Of a stretch of DNA of 64,000 nt, positions 16,738-26,599 are shown piece by piece. Location: assembly GCF_027924105.1 (NCBI RefSeq), contig NZ_AP026972.1:744001-808000 (forward strand). The letters run 5' to 3'. Source of the DNA: Polynucleobacter sp. KF022 (GTDB taxonomy: Bacteria > Pseudomonadota > Gammaproteobacteria > Burkholderiales > Burkholderiaceae). A program made the position numbers and the translations under genes. The notes beneath the pieces were generated by a model. It did not search any database. It worked only from the letters and a program-made list of their open reading frames with translations, and was not told the origin of the DNA. Within the stretch, counting starts at the first letter, position 1. Each line of letters begins with the position of its first letter.

Positions 16738-17562
16738 CTAGTTTGTGCTGCCTGGTTCGGCAGATTTGGGTTTAAAGCCCATGCCCTTGGAGATCTGTAG
16801 GGCAGTTTCTTGTAGAGCGCGCAGCCAGTCCGCCTGAATACGATCGGTTGGTGCGCTTAAGGAGAGGCCGGCAACTAATTTTCCTGTGTCATCCAAAATA
16901 GCGGCTGCTAAACAGCTCACGCCCAACTCTAATTCTTCATCATCACGAGCGTTACCTACTTTACGAACTTGATTGAGTTCAGCTTCGAGTTTGCCTAATT
17001 CCGTAATACTGTTACGAGTGTGTCCAGATAAACCAGTGCGCGTGACATATGCACGAACCTGGCTGGGATCATCGCTAGCTAAAAAGAGTTTTCCAACCGA
17101 GGTCAGGTGCAAGGGTGCGCGTCCACCAATCGCGCGAACGACTTGCATGCCTGAGCGTTCGCTATAAGCTCGATCTACATAAACAATCTCATCACCTTGG
17201 CGTACCGATAAGTTGACTGTTTCTCCGGTGAGCTTATGCAGGGTGCGCATTGGGAGTTGCGCTGCTTCACGTACTGACAATCTGGCTTTGACTAAATTGC
17301 CAAGCTCTAAGAGTTTTAAACCAAGACGGTAAGTGCCGCCATCACCGCGTTCCACCAATCGGCAGGCGACCATGTCATTCAAAATGCGGTGGGCAGTAGA
17401 GGGGTGCAAGCCAGTTAATTCAGCAAGATTTTTGAGGCTACTAGTGTCCTCTTGATCGGCCAACGCATCCAGCAAATTCATCATGCGCTCCACCACCTGG
17501 ATGGCAGTTTTGCCAACCTCACCGGTAGATTTAGAGGTTTTGATAGTTTTGCTAGTGCTCAT
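16738..17562 (-). CDS. IclR-family transcriptional regulator
   Basis: The 274-residue protein has an N-terminal winged helix-turn-helix (about residues 25-85, with LAELTGLHPSTAHRIL as the recognition region). This is followed by the GAF-like effector domain of IclR regulators, with family blocks such as GETVNLSVRQGDEIVYVDR and SVGKLFLA. The effector is unknown, and the neighbouring pyrD operon gives no hint. A long dyad upstream (17578-17608) is a likely autoregulatory site. No terminator separates its end from the facing endopeptidase gene. Confidence 0.92.
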   Translation of the reverse strand: MSTSKTIKTSKSTGEVGKTAIQVVERMMNLLDALADQEDTSSLKNLAELTGLHPSTAHRILNDMVACRLVERGDGGTYRLGLKLLELGNLVKARLSVREAAQLPMRTLHKLTGETVNLSVRQGDEIVYVDRAYSERSGMQVVRAIGGRAPLHLTSVGKLFLASDDPSQVRAYVTRTGLSGHTRNSITELGKLEAELNQVRKVGNARDDEELELGVSCLAAAILDDTGKLVAGLSLSAPTDRIQADWLRALQETALQISKGMGFKPKSAEPGSTN

Positions 17563-17577
17563 AGGGCTTATTGTAGC

Positions 17578-17608
17578 GATTTCATATCAAATTGCATATT
17601 ATGAAATC
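17578..17608. promoter_or_regulatory. Dyad upstream of the IclR gene
   Basis: Nine-base arms GATTTCATA (17578-17586) and TATGAAATC (17600-17608) are separated by 13 bases. Arm centres are two helical turns apart and start 16 bases before the regulator's ATG, which fits an autoregulatory operator. Function is inferred from position and symmetry. Confidence 0.5.
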
Positions 17609-17664
17609 CCATTTTATAGGCCTAGCAATGGAAAAACACCCACTTAGGACTGTCTAAGACGGTA

Positions 17665-18699
17665 TTAGGGCTGTCTTAGGGCGGCAGCGCACTCATTGAC
17701 TAAATCTGGACCTCGATAGATCAAGCCACTGTACAACTGGACTAGGCTAGCGCCTGCCATGATCTTTTCTCGGGCATCGGCGCCGGACAGGATTCCACCC
17801 ACGCCAATAATCGGTATTTGATTGCCCAATCGTGCTTTTAATACTTTGATCACGATATTGGAGGCATTACGAACAGGTGCTCCAGATAGGCCGCCAGCTT
17901 CTTCGCCAAACTCCATGCCTTTGACTGCATCACGGGAGATGGTCGTGTTGGTAGCAATGACTGCATCGATACCAAACTCCAGAAGAAGGTCGGCAATCAG
18001 ATTGATATCGCCATGATCCAAGTCCGGCGCAATCTTGAGGAAGAGTGGTTTACGTACGCCGTAGCGATCGCATAAACGTTTTCTGGCTTCATCCAAACTT
18101 CCTAATAATTCACGTAGCATTTCTTCGCCCTGTAAGGCACGTAGATTTTGAGTATTTGGAGAAGAGATATTGACAGTAATGTAAGTGGCAATTTCGTAAA
18201 CAGCTTCCATCGCCAAGACATAATCACGAGAGGCCTCTTCAATTGGAGTGCTGGCATTCTTGCCGATATTCATGCCAAGAACACCACCGCTTTGCCAAAA
18301 TTTAGAGCGCCGTACTCTGCTTACACAGGCATCAACGCCATCGTTATTAAAGCCCATACGATTGATGATGGCCTGCGCTTCTGGTAAGCGAAACATTCTT
18401 GGCTTAGGATTGCCTGGCTGTGGGCGTGGAGTGACGGTACCAATCTCTAAGAACCCAAATCCTAATGCAGCAAGCGCATCAATGTGTTTGCCGTCTTTAT
18501 CTAAGCCGGCAGCCAGACCAACAGGGTTTGGAAACTCGATGCCACATAGCATTTGTGGATCATTGATTGGCTTGGTAACCAAACGCTCTAATAATCCCCA
18601 GCGCTGCGCGCGATCCATATTGCTTAAGGTGAGGTTATGTGCCTTCTCAGGATCTAGACAAAAAAGCCAAGGGCGCAAAAGAGAATAACGATCGATCAT
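17665..18699 (-). CDS. pyrD: Dihydroorotate dehydrogenase (quinone), class 2
   Basis: PyrD oxidises dihydroorotate to orotate in pyrimidine synthesis, passing electrons via FMN to membrane quinone. The 344-residue length and the N-terminal amphipathic extension ([19 protein letters not shown]) mark the membrane-associated class 2 form. The catalytic Ser lies in [11 protein letters not shown], and the FMN-binding regions include [10 protein letters not shown] and [11 protein letters not shown]. It is ten bases downstream of the arginyl/leucyl-transferase gene and appears to be the last gene of the minus-strand run starting at the pabB-pabC fusion. Confidence 0.97.
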   Translation of the reverse strand: MIDRYSLLRPWLFCLDPEKAHNLTLSNMDRAQRWGLLERLVTKPINDPQMLCGIEFPNPVGLAAGLDKDGKHIDALAALGFGFLEIGTVTPRPQPGNPKPRMFRLPEAQAIINRMGFNNDGVDACVSRVRRSKFWQSGGVLGMNIGKNASTPIEEASRDYVLAMEAVYEIATYITVNISSPNTQNLRALQGEEMLRELLGSLDEARKRLCDRYGVRKPLFLKIAPDLDHGDINLIADLLLEFGIDAVIATNTTISRDAVKGMEFGEEAGGLSGAPVRNASNIVIKVLKARLGNQIPIIGVGGILSGADAREKIMAGASLVQLYSGLIYRGPDLVNECAAALRQP

Positions 18700-18708
18700 G
18701 GGTAGATA

Positions 18709-19455
18709 TTATGACTCAGAGAGCAGTTGCCAATGATCGTCGATTAAACCTTCCATTGGCTGATACTTCACTTTGTACGACATCTTGTTGCTTTCTTTGA
18801 TGTAGTACCCCAGGTAGAGGTAGGGTAAGCCTAAGGCGCGTGCTTGCTCGATCTGCCATAGGATGCTGTAGCTGCCATAGCTTGCTGAATGGCTTGAGGT
18901 GTCATAGAAGGTGTAAACCGAAGAAATGCCTTGTTCCAAAATATCAATCATGCTGACCATGCGTAATCGACCCGGATGTGGATCATGAGGGCCATCTCGA
19001 AACTCAACAATGCGCGAGTTCACCCGACTTTGTAATAAAAATTGCATATACTGATCTTGATCATCGCTATCCATATCGCCACCTTCATGACGTTCATGTT
19101 GATAGCGCTGATAGAGTTGGTAATGCTCTTCTTGGTAGCCTAGATTTAATACGGAGGCTTCGAGGCCAGCGTGTTTCTTCTGGGCACGACGCTGACTACG
19201 TGAGGGTATAAATTCATTCACCAAAATACGTGTCGCAACACAGGCTCTGCATTCATCACAATAAGGTCGATAGGTATATAGACCGCTTCGCCTAAAGCCA
19301 GCATTCAATAAATCACTGTACACATCTGCATGTATCAAATGTGATGGCGTGGCTACTTGTGAGCGAGCTGTCCTGTTTGGTAGGTAGCTACAAGCGTAGG
19401 GAGCAGTCGCATAAAACTGCAGTGTAGTTAAAGGAAGTTCTTTAAGCTGGGTCAT
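18709..19455 (-). CDS. bpt: Aspartate/glutamate leucyltransferase (bacterial ATE-like)
   Basis: This N-degron enzyme attaches leucine from leucyl-tRNA to proteins with N-terminal Asp or Glu, marking them for ClpS-ClpAP. The 248-residue protein shows the ATE-type N terminus with [19 protein letters not shown] and the paired-Cys segment [12 protein letters not shown]. Its C-terminal acetyltransferase-like fold includes [19 protein letters not shown]. It overlaps the aat stop by four bases (ATGA), so the two N-degron transferases are translationally coupled. The bacterial Bpt assignment rather than arginyl specificity comes from knowledge of the family. Confidence 0.92.
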   Translation of the reverse strand: MTQLKELPLTTLQFYATAPYACSYLPNRTARSQVATPSHLIHADVYSDLLNAGFRRSGLYTYRPYCDECRACVATRILVNEFIPSRSQRRAQKKHAGLEASVLNLGYQEEHYQLYQRYQHERHEGGDMDSDDQDQYMQFLLQSRVNSRIVEFRDGPHDPHPGRLRMVSMIDILEQGISSVYTFYDTSSHSASYGSYSILWQIEQARALGLPYLYLGYYIKESNKMSYKVKYQPMEGLIDDHWQLLSES

Positions 19456-20189
19456 AGCCAGTGATGCAGGATAGTTTTATCAAAAGTCCAAGATTTATCA
19501 ATCTTAGTTTGATTTAAAGATATTTGCAGTTGCTCTAAAAAGACTTGCCGAGGAATGGGTGCGGCGCCCAGGGAATGGAGGTGGGCCGTCTCTTGTTGAC
19601 AGTCAATCATGTGTACCCCATTTTTCAAGCACCAAGCGCTTAGGGCTGCCAAGGCGATTTTGGAGGCATTGGTCTTGCGACTAAACATGGACTCACCAAA
19701 AACCATGGCCCCAAAAGAGACGCAATAAAGCCCACCCATCAGCTGTCCATTCTCCATTACAGCAATACTGTGGGCATTACCTTGCTCATGTAATGCGGTG
19801 TAGGCATCCATAATTTCATGGGTGATCCAGGTGCCATCTTGATCTTTACGGGCACTCGTTGCACAAGAACGGATGACTGCGCCAAAATCTGCATCAACTG
19901 CTATTTGGGAGTGGGCGTCTTGACAAAAGAGGCGAATAATTTTTCGTAAAGACTCGCTGCATTTAAAGTCTTTAGGCTTGAGAACCATTCTCGGATCTGG
20001 TGACCACCATAAAACTGGTTGATTGTCGGAGTACCAGGGAAAAATGCCTTGTTGATAGGCGCGTGCGAGTTGACCTGGATATATTTGCTCACTGACCGCA
20101 ATCAATCCAGGAACACTAGGATCCGGATCAGCCTCCAGTAGGGGGTTTGGAAAAGGGTCGTGTGGCCCTAGCCAGGCAATCTGACCCAT
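19452..20189 (-). CDS. aat: Leucyl/phenylalanyl-tRNA--protein transferase
   Basis: Aat adds Leu or Phe to proteins with N-terminal Lys or Arg, feeding them into the ClpS-ClpAP N-degron pathway. The 245-residue protein has the family hallmarks [20 protein letters not shown] near the N terminus and the motif [20 protein letters not shown] with the active-site region. It lies ten bases downstream of the Nudix gene and overlaps bpt by four bases, so the complete acidic and basic branches of the bacterial N-degron system are encoded together. Confidence 0.95.
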   Translation of the reverse strand: MGQIAWLGPHDPFPNPLLEADPDPSVPGLIAVSEQIYPGQLARAYQQGIFPWYSDNQPVLWWSPDPRMVLKPKDFKCSESLRKIIRLFCQDAHSQIAVDADFGAVIRSCATSARKDQDGTWITHEIMDAYTALHEQGNAHSIAVMENGQLMGGLYCVSFGAMVFGESMFSRKTNASKIALAALSAWCLKNGVHMIDCQQETAHLHSLGAAPIPRQVFLEQLQISLNQTKIDKSWTFDKTILHHWL

Positions 20190-20198
20190 GTCGACTCT

Positions 20199-20759
20199 TT
20201 AAATTCTCTCGGATGGCAAGACATCACGACTGCGCACATGAAGTTCTTTGCCAGCAACTAAGTTACCTGCGGCGCGGTCTGCAAAAAACCACTCAAGGGT
20301 CTGCTTCACCGTAGGGAAAGCTAAATCTTCCCAGGGAATCTCGTGTTCATGAAAAAGGGCCACCTCAAGACTCTCTTCGCCAGCTGAAAACTCTGGAGTG
20401 CTCATCGTCGCTAAATAGAAAAGATGGACTTGCTCAGCATGCGGCACATTCAGTAGGGAGTAGAGCGGTCCAATTTCGACAACAGCACCAGCCTCTTCCA
20501 GTGTTTCGCGAGCAGCTCCATGACTTGTGCTTTCGCCAAGTTCCATAAACCCCGCGGGAAGAGTCCAATATCCATGACGAGGTTCAATTGCTCTGCGACA
20601 TAAAAGTACTTGCTGGCCATATACCGGAATGCTACCTACTACATTACGAGGATTTTGATAGTGAATGCTGCCACATGCTTCACATACATGGCGTTCACGA
20701 GAATCATCGGCCGGAATTTTGATTGTCAATACAGCGGCACAGTTAGGGCAATACTTCAT
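20199..20759 (-). CDS. Nudix hydrolase with N-terminal zinc ribbon
   Basis: Nudix enzymes hydrolyse nucleoside diphosphate derivatives; the substrate here is unknown. The 186-residue protein begins with a zinc ribbon (CPNC at residues 4-7 and CEAC about 22 residues later) resembling the NADH-pyrophosphatase-type ribbon. The Nudix box follows as GFMELGESTSHGAARETLEEAG, with the conserved REXXEE signature intact. It is nine bases downstream of the pabB-pabC fusion and ten bases upstream of aat. In folate synthesis a Nudix enzyme removes pyrophosphate from dihydroneopterin triphosphate, but the ribbon argues against a simple NudB assignment. Confidence 0.9.
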   Translation of the reverse strand: MKYCPNCAAVLTIKIPADDSRERHVCEACGSIHYQNPRNVVGSIPVYGQQVLLCRRAIEPRHGYWTLPAGFMELGESTSHGAARETLEEAGAVVEIGPLYSLLNVPHAEQVHLFYLATMSTPEFSAGEESLEVALFHEHEIPWEDLAFPTVKQTLEWFFADRAAGNLVAGKELHVRSRDVLPSERI

Positions 20760-20768
20760 ACTGACTCT

Positions 20769-22595
20769 CTAAAAATGGGCTTTGATGGCACCGCGGAGGG
20801 CATTACTAAGAATAATCTCATCCGCCATTGAAACATCATTAATAGTCAGGTTGGCTTCACGGGCATTCATTTTGGGATCAGCAAGCAAAGCGGCACGCAT
20901 GACACCAGGCAAAAGACCGGCGGAGACAGGTGGCGTAAGCCATTCTGAGCTATCTTGAGATTTAACAAAAATGCTAGTCCTACCACCCTCTGTCACAAAG
21001 CCTTGCTCATTGTAAAAGAGGGCATCAAAGCCACCCAACTTGACTGCCTCCTGCCATGCTTGATCATATAGTGATCGATTGCTAATTTTGTGACGTAGTA
21101 ATACATCCCCAGAATGCATCGTTACATCACCAGGCAAGATGTCTTTAGCCCAGAAGATTTTGACTGGTTCATTTGTCTGATGAATGACGGCGCTTGAAAC
21201 GGATAGCTCTCCATTGGCTGCGAGATCGAGTCTTAAGCGATGCGACAAGTTTTTATCAAAAGACGTACAAGCCTCCAGAATCAACTTTTCTGCAGTCGCA
21301 ATTTCAAAGGAAATTCTTAAAGCAAACGCAGATGCTTGTATGCGCTGTAAGTGTGATTGAAGTCTCTGCGGCTCACCATGCACCACAGCAATCGTTTCAA
21401 ATAAGCCTGTAGCACTGGGAAGATCCATCAGAAAAGCAGATTTAATATGACATTCCTGCCATTCTTCCTTGGTATTCGAGTCATTGGTAATGCCGGCACC
21501 TATTCCCAAGGTAAAGGAGGAGGCATGCGACTGACGATCCACAGCAATTTCAACAGTACGAATGGGTACGCTAAAAGCAAAGTTACCATTCGGGTCGAGC
21601 CAACCCAGGGCGCCACAGTAGTAACCGCGATCTTCGGGTTCAAGCTCTTGAATAATCTCCATGCTGCGCTTTTTGGGGGCGCCAGTAACAGAGCCGCATG
21701 GAAAAACAGCTTTAAAAATATCAAATAGACCAACGTCAGGTCTGATCTGACCTTGCACGGTGGAGGTCATCTGCAAGACATCACCATGTCTTGCAACTTC
21801 AAATAAATTGGGTACGATTACCGATCCCGGTAAAGAGACGCGACTGAGATCGTTGCGCAGTAAGTCAACAATCATGACGTTCTCCGCTTGATTCTTGGGG
21901 TCATCAGATAAAGCGCTGGCAACCGCAGATAAAGCGCTGGCAGTGCCTTTCATGGGCATGGCTTTTAAAGTATCGCCATCGCGTGCAATAAAAAGTTCTG
22001 GGGACTGAGACAGCAGAAAGTTACCTTCATACTCTATATAAGCGCCAAATCTCCCTGGCTGCCTATCTCGCAGGCGACTATATAAGGCTAAAGGCGCCCC
22101 ATAGGTTTCACCCTTAATGCGATAGGTGTGATTAATTTGGTAGCTATCACCACTGCGGATATATTCCTGAATCGCAGCTATATCGGTATTAAAGCGATCT
22201 TCGGATATAGACTCTTGTACATTGATGACGCCAGAGCAGCGCTTAGAATCACCAAGTAATGCCAGTTTTTTCTCAATATAGTTATCTACATCCTGTTTTG
22301 AGAGTTTTGTGAAGCTCGAGAAAGACCAGGCTTCAATTAAAGGATGGGGATTCTTGGGTGGCTTGGATCTCTGAGGGAGGCGATGAATTTGTCTGCCTAA
22401 TTCATAAGCAAAAGCAGCGACAACATATTCACCTCTAGCGAGAGATTCAGAGATTTCAGAAAGACAATTCTGGGTGGCGGATAAATCTACAGCGTTATCG
22501 CCACTAGGAAGTACGCGCCAGTAGTGGAGCGCATTTTCATAGAGGCGACTGGTAGGTGAGGCCGCAGTACTTTGCGCATCATCGAGCAAAATCAT
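20769..22595 (-). CDS. Fused aminodeoxychorismate synthase component I and aminodeoxychorismate lyase
   Basis: The 608-residue protein combines two steps of p-aminobenzoate synthesis for folate. The N-terminal part (about residues 1-380) is a PabB-type chorismate-binding domain with the catalytic Lys in PMKGTA, the DLLRNDLSRV block and CGSVTGAPKKRSMEI. The C-terminal part (about 390-608) is a class IV aminotransferase-fold PabC lyase with LFETIAV at its start and TEGGRTSIFVK near the pyridoxal phosphate site. PabB-PabC fusions are known in many proteobacteria. A 21-base tandem duplication just after the catalytic loop gives the repeat ASALSAVASALS. The amidotransferase subunit PabA is not in the window. 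Confidence 0.93.
   Translation of the reverse strand: MILLDDAQSTAASPTSRLYENALHYWRVLPSGDNAVDLSATQNCLSEISESLARGEYVVAAFAYELGRQIHRLPQRSKPPKNPHPLIEAWSFSSFTKLSKQDVDNYIEKKLALLGDSKRCSGVINVQESISEDRFNTDIAAIQEYIRSGDSYQINHTYRIKGETYGAPLALYSRLRDRQPGRFGAYIEYEGNFLLSQSPELFIARDGDTLKAMPMKGTASALSAVASALSDDPKNQAENVMIVDLLRNDLSRVSLPGSVIVPNLFEVARHGDVLQMTSTVQGQIRPDVGLFDIFKAVFPCGSVTGAPKKRSMEIIQELEPEDRGYYCGALGWLDPNGNFAFSVPIRTVEIAVDRQSHASSFTLGIGAGITNDSNTKEEWQECHIKSAFLMDLPSATGLFETIAVVHGEPQRLQSHLQRIQASAFALRISFEIATAEKLILEACTSFDKNLSHRLRLDLAANGELSVSSAVIHQTNEPVKIFWAKDILPGDVTMHSGDVLLRHKISNRSLYDQAWQEAVKLGGFDALFYNEQGFVTEGGRTSIFVKSQDSSEWLTPPVSAGLLPGVMRAALLADPKMNAREANLTINDVSMADEIILSNALRGAIKAHF
21906..21947 (-). repeat. 21-base tandem duplication inside the pabB part
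   Basis: Two 21-base units share the identical 16-mer AGATAAAGCGCTGGCA at 21906-21921 and 21927-21942. The reading frame is kept, giving two ALS-containing seven-residue units close to the PMKGTA active-site loop. It looks like a recent replication-slippage duplication. Confidence 0.8.
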
Positions 22596-22619
22596 TGCGG
22601 CTTGCCTAATAACGCCTGA

Positions 22620-23195
22620 TTACTTCAGAATCGTGGCAGATTCGATAGTGACAGTCTGACTTGGGACATCAGCCATTCTGCCCATACGTGGCGCTGGTGC
22701 AACCATGGTTGGGATCTTGCGAATGGCATCAATTGTTTGTGTGCCGGAGATGACTTTACCAAACACGGTATAGCCATTGCCCATTGCATTTGGATAATCT
22801 AAACCTGTATTGTCCTTAACGTTAATAAAAAACTGGGAAGTGGCTGAATCAGGATCGGATGTACGGGCCATCGCAATCGTGTAGACATTGTTTTTTAAAC
22901 CGTTTTGTGCCTCGGAAACGACTGGAGCATTGGTTGGTTTTTGATTTAGATCTGCAGTAAAGCCACCACCTTGGATCATGAAACCATCAATTACGCGATG
23001 GAAGATGGTGCCGTTATAAAAACCACTCTTCACATAGTTTAAAAAATTGGCAGTGGTCTTAGGCGCTTTAACGTCATCTAACTCCACCACAAAATTACCC
23101 ATAGTTGTTTTAAATTCCACCTTTGGTCCAGCAAATGCCACTTGACTGGAGAGGCAGGCAACTGCAACAACGAGGGCGGCGAATAACTTACGCAT
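22620..23195 (-). CDS. Periplasmic cyclophilin-type peptidyl-prolyl isomerase
   Basis: This protein speeds cis-trans isomerisation of prolyl bonds in exported proteins. The 191-residue precursor has a clear signal peptide (MRKLFAALVVAVACLSSQVAFA), followed by a compact cyclophilin domain. The catalytic motif FHRVIDGFMIQGGGF is intact, including the essential Arg, and the substrate-binding region DSATSQFFIN is present. The form resembles PpiA. It is encoded 24 bases before the pabB-pabC fusion on the same strand, and an upstream intergenic region of 82 bases probably holds its promoter. Confidence 0.93.
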   Translation of the reverse strand: MRKLFAALVVAVACLSSQVAFAGPKVEFKTTMGNFVVELDDVKAPKTTANFLNYVKSGFYNGTIFHRVIDGFMIQGGGFTADLNQKPTNAPVVSEAQNGLKNNVYTIAMARTSDPDSATSQFFINVKDNTGLDYPNAMGNGYTVFGKVISGTQTIDAIRKIPTMVAPAPRMGRMADVPSQTVTIESATILK

Positions 23196-23277
23196 ATGAA
23201 CTCCTTAAACAAGATAAAAATGACTTGAGTTGATTGTATTGCTCAATACCGCGGGGCGGGTAAATGGAGTGATGCCC

Positions 23278-23904
23278 TTAACTCAGACCATTGGGGACAT
23301 TGCCAGCATATGCGTACGAGGCTTCGCCAAACATGCCTGGCCTGGCAAGGTAATCCAAAACCCAATCAATAGTGTCGACACCCCAAAAGCAGTGTTGATT
23401 AACAACCAGAGCGGGAACTCCAAAAGCGCCATCCGATTTTGCTTGATTGGTATTGGCAATGAGTTTTGCCTTTACCTCTGGGCTTTCAGGTTTAGGGGTA
23501 TCTATAGGTAGACCTAAGTAGGTACAAAACTCCGGCCAAGATAGATTGGGATCTCTGCCTTCTACCCACACATAATCAAATGCGCGCTCAACCATTGTCC
23601 AGTCAGCATTCTTCTCAACTAGAAGACGTTGTGCTGCAACCGTCATAAACGGATGATGTTCCGGAAAGCGAAAAGGGATGCCTAGCTTCTCTGTTTGCCA
23701 TACGCAGAACTGATAAGTATGGGGACGTTTAGCTGCAACCTCACCAGGACCCTTATTTTCAGCAGCGCGAAGTAGGCCGCCTAATAGAATCGGAACGGGT
23801 TTGATATCTAGCTTACCTTCGAGACGCTGTCTTTGCTTGATGTACAGATAAGCAAATGGAGAAACAATATCGTAATAGAAAGTCGCTGGAGTTTTGGTAC
23901 TCAT
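23278..23904 (-). CDS. 2-hydroxychromene-2-carboxylate isomerase family protein
   Basis: The 208-residue protein belongs to the DsbA-like/kappa-GST thioredoxin-fold family that includes glutathione-dependent 2-hydroxychromene-2-carboxylate isomerase of aromatic degradation. The active-site Ser motif is seen near the N terminus in YYDIVSPFAYLYI, where dithiol oxidoreductases would have CxxC. The cis-Pro region GAFGVPALVVN and the following WGVDTIDWV match the family. No other aromatic-degradation genes are nearby, so the real substrate may differ. It begins six bases after the rarA stop. Confidence 0.85.
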   Translation of the reverse strand: MSTKTPATFYYDIVSPFAYLYIKQRQRLEGKLDIKPVPILLGGLLRAAENKGPGEVAAKRPHTYQFCVWQTEKLGIPFRFPEHHPFMTVAAQRLLVEKNADWTMVERAFDYVWVEGRDPNLSWPEFCTYLGLPIDTPKPESPEVKAKLIANTNQAKSDGAFGVPALVVNQHCFWGVDTIDWVLDYLARPGMFGEASYAYAGNVPNGLS

Positions 23905-23910
23905 ATCAAA

Positions 23911-25224
23911 TTACTTTTTCTTGTGCTCGTCATCGAGTTTTTTTAAGAAAGCTAACTTTTCTTTAATCTGAGACTCCAGACCACGCTCAACTGGCTCATA
24001 CCAATGCGGCTCTTTCATGCCCTCAGGTAAGTATGATTCGCCGGCAGCATAGCCATGAGGTTCATCGTGGGCGTAGCGATATTCTTTGCCATGACCAAGC
24101 TCTTTCATTAACTTAGTTGGGGCATTACGCAAATGATTTGGCACGCCTCTGGATTGGTCTTGTGCGACAAAAGCTCTTGCCGCATTAAAGGCGTTGTAGC
24201 TGGCATTGCTCTTGGAGGCAACGGCAAGATAAACCACCGCTTGGCCAAGCGCAAGCTCACCCTCAGGTGAACCGAGTCTTTCAAAGGTTTGCGCAGCATC
24301 ATTGGCTAATTGCATTGCTCTTGGATCTGCTAAGCCAATATCTTCCCATGCCATGCGAATAATGCGACGCGCTAGATAGCGGGGATCTGCTCCACCATCG
24401 AGCATGCGGCAAAACCAATACAAGGCTGCATCAGGATTGGAGCCACGAACAGATTTGTGTAGTGCAGAGATTTGATTGTAGAAGTGATCGCCACCCTTAT
24501 CAAAACGTCGCGCTTGAGCGCTGAGGGCATTTTCAATAAATTGCTGATCGACGTTCTTGAGTTCAGCATTTGGCGTGAGTGCCGCATTACGTACTTGTTC
24601 AACCAGATTTAATAGACGCCTTGCATCGCCATCAGCGTTGGAGATGAGCGTGTCAATGGCGGCAGATTCAAATTGCACATCAGGCATTGCATGTTGGCGC
24701 GCACGATCAAAGAGTAATTTCAACTCCTCTGGAGTGAGTGACTTCAATACATACACCTGAGCTCGCGACAAGAGTGCGGAGTTCACTTCGAAGGAAGGGT
24801 TCTCGGTAGTGGCGCCAATAAAGGTAAATAAACCTGATTCCACGTGGGGTAGCAGGGCATCTTGCTGGCTCTTATTGAAGCGATGAATCTCATCTACAAA
24901 CAAAATCGTTTGCTTGCCATACTGAGCCATGTTCTGTTGTGCTTGCTCAATAGCCTCGCGGATTTCTTTGACTCCAGCAAGAACTGCAGAAATCGCTATG
25001 AACTCTCGATCGAATGCTTTTGCTGAGAGACGTGCCAATGTTGTCTTGCCAACACCCGGGGGCCCCCACAAAATCATGGAGTGTGGCTTGCCCGAGGCAA
25101 ATGCTAGGTTAAGGGGTTTGCCGCTGGTTAATAAATGCGTTTGCCCAATGACTTCTTCAATCGTTTTTGGGCGCAGCGCTTCCGCCAAGGGTGGGGGCGG
25201 AGTACTATCAAAAAGACTGCTCAT
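23911..25224 (-). CDS. rarA: Replication-associated recombination protein A (AAA+ ATPase)
   Basis: RarA/MgsA acts at stalled replication forks and is related to the clamp-loader family and to eukaryotic WRNIP1. The 437-residue protein has the Walker A motif GPPGVGKTT, Walker B in [20 protein letters not shown], sensor-1 region [12 protein letters not shown] and a C-terminal tetramerisation domain with [13 protein letters not shown]. It lies four bases after the stop of the DUF3429 gene on the same strand. The length and motifs are standard. Confidence 0.95.
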   Translation of the reverse strand: MSSLFDSTPPPPLAEALRPKTIEEVIGQTHLLTSGKPLNLAFASGKPHSMILWGPPGVGKTTLARLSAKAFDREFIAISAVLAGVKEIREAIEQAQQNMAQYGKQTILFVDEIHRFNKSQQDALLPHVESGLFTFIGATTENPSFEVNSALLSRAQVYVLKSLTPEELKLLFDRARQHAMPDVQFESAAIDTLISNADGDARRLLNLVEQVRNAALTPNAELKNVDQQFIENALSAQARRFDKGGDHFYNQISALHKSVRGSNPDAALYWFCRMLDGGADPRYLARRIIRMAWEDIGLADPRAMQLANDAAQTFERLGSPEGELALGQAVVYLAVASKSNASYNAFNAARAFVAQDQSRGVPNHLRNAPTKLMKELGHGKEYRYAHDEPHGYAAGESYLPEGMKEPHWYEPVERGLESQIKEKLAFLKKLDDEHKKK

Positions 25225-25228
25225 TGCA

Positions 25229-25708
25229 TCATGCTTGAATAAAAAGAATCACTAAAGATGCCCAGGTTAGGCATGCAGCGGCAATATAGGTTAAGCGATT
25301 ACGCATCGTCATAAATGCTGCGCGAGTAGCGTCATCAGAAAAATAATATTGATAAGTATTCTGATCAATATTGCGCTGAATAATCAGAGTGGAGGCAAGG
25401 ATGAGTAGACCCACAGGGATATAAATATGAAGTGCAACCCATGCAACCAGAGCTGGAATAACGCCCCAGATCCAAGCATTACGGTCTTCCCAGCGATCAC
25501 CAGCGGGTGCTTTGCCTAAGAGGTGCAAATTAGCACCCCAATGTAAGGCCCCCATAAATGAAGTGATGACAGCCCCATAACCAGCTAATGATTCAGCACT
25601 CAAGTAGTTCATTGGCGTTGGTGCAAGTTGCACCATTAAAGCCAAGCCAACAAAAGGAATGAGGCCGGCATAACCAAGTTTGCGCACTAAAGGTGGAATG
25701 GGATTCAC
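25229..25708 (-). CDS. DUF3429 family membrane protein
   Basis: This 159-residue protein of unknown function has about four or five hydrophobic helices, with the conserved-looking segment SFMGALHWG in the first half. It resembles the DUF3429 family, found in proteobacteria and elsewhere. The start at 25708 is a GTG; an internal ATG near residue 24 would cut into the first helix. It sits between rarA and the hydroxyacyl-CoA dehydrogenase gene on the same strand. No functional inference is justified. Confidence 0.75.
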   Translation of the reverse strand: MNPIPPLVRKLGYAGLIPFVGLALMVQLAPTPMNYLSAESLAGYGAVITSFMGALHWGANLHLLGKAPAGDRWEDRNAWIWGVIPALVAWVALHIYIPVGLLILASTLIIQRNIDQNTYQYYFSDDATRAAFMTMRNRLTYIAAACLTWASLVILFIQA

Positions 25709-25743
25709 GATGGAGTGATTTCGTTATGAGGTAGTGGGAAAAA

Positions 25744-26598
25744 TTATTTATCGTAGGTATAAACGCCGCGACCAGTTTTACGGCCGAGATATCCAGCTGC
25801 AACCATTTCACGCAACAGTGGGCAAGGGCGATACTTAGAGTCGCTGAAGTTTTCAAAATAAACTTCCATCACTGCTAAGCAGGTATCTAAACCAATGAGA
25901 TCAGCCAATGCCAGTGGACCAATCGGCTGATTGCAGCCCAACTTCATTCCGGCATCAATATCTTCCGGACTAGCAAGTCCTTCAGACAGAACAAAGAATG
26001 CTTCATTGATCATTGGTAACAAAATACGATTGACTACAAAGCCAGGAGAGTTTTTAACGGTGATCGGCTCTTTACCAACTCGCTTAGCCATCTCAATAAT
26101 GGCGGCATGAGTTGCATCGCTAGTTTGTAGGCCACGAATCACCTCTACCAGAGCCATCAAGGGTGGCGGGTTAAAGAAGTGCATACCAATAAAGCGCGCA
26201 GGATTGGAATCAAGAGCTGCTAATTTGGTGATGGATAAAGAAGAGGTATTGGTAGCAATGATGGTGTCTTTGCTCACAATCTCATCGACTTGCTTCAAGA
26301 TTTTCTCTTTAATTGCTTGGTTCTCAGTAGCGGCTTCAATCACCAAACCCAAACCTTTGAAGTCGTGATAAGAAGTGCTGCCTTTAATTCGTTTTAGCGC
26401 AGCATCTTTAGCTTCAAGTGTTAAGGTTTCTTTTTTGACGAGGCGATCTAGGCTCTTGCTAATTTGTTCGAGACCACGTTGAACTGCAGCTTCGCTAATA
26501 TCAACCATGACGACATCAAGGCCAGCAACTGCACACACTTGCGCAATACCATTTCCCATAGTGCCTGCACCGATTACACCGACGGATTGAATACTCAT
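25744..26598 (-). CDS. 3-hydroxybutyryl-CoA dehydrogenase
   Basis: This NAD-dependent short-chain 3-hydroxyacyl-CoA dehydrogenase interconverts acetoacetyl-CoA and 3-hydroxybutyryl-CoA in butanoate or polyhydroxyalkanoate-related metabolism. I start it at the ATG at 26598 (284 residues) because GAGGAAA precedes it and the family's usual N terminus begins there. A start at 26655 would overlap the GST gene. The dinucleotide fold is GAGTMGNGIAQVCA, the catalytic His is in MHFFNPPPLM, and the dimerisation domain starts at NSPGFVVNRIL. It may be co-transcribed with the preceding GST gene. Confidence 0.93.
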   Translation of the reverse strand: MSIQSVGVIGAGTMGNGIAQVCAVAGLDVVMVDISEAAVQRGLEQISKSLDRLVKKETLTLEAKDAALKRIKGSTSYHDFKGLGLVIEAATENQAIKEKILKQVDEIVSKDTIIATNTSSLSITKLAALDSNPARFIGMHFFNPPPLMALVEVIRGLQTSDATHAAIIEMAKRVGKEPITVKNSPGFVVNRILLPMINEAFFVLSEGLASPEDIDAGMKLGCNQPIGPLALADLIGLDTCLAVMEVYFENFSDSKYRPCPLLREMVAAGYLGRKTGRGVYTYDK

Positions 26599-26599
26599 C

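Noticed and set aside
23236..23249. Small inverted repeat GTATTG-CT-CAATAC upstream of the cyclophilin gene
   Set aside because: Six-base arms are common by chance and nothing else supports an operator or terminator.
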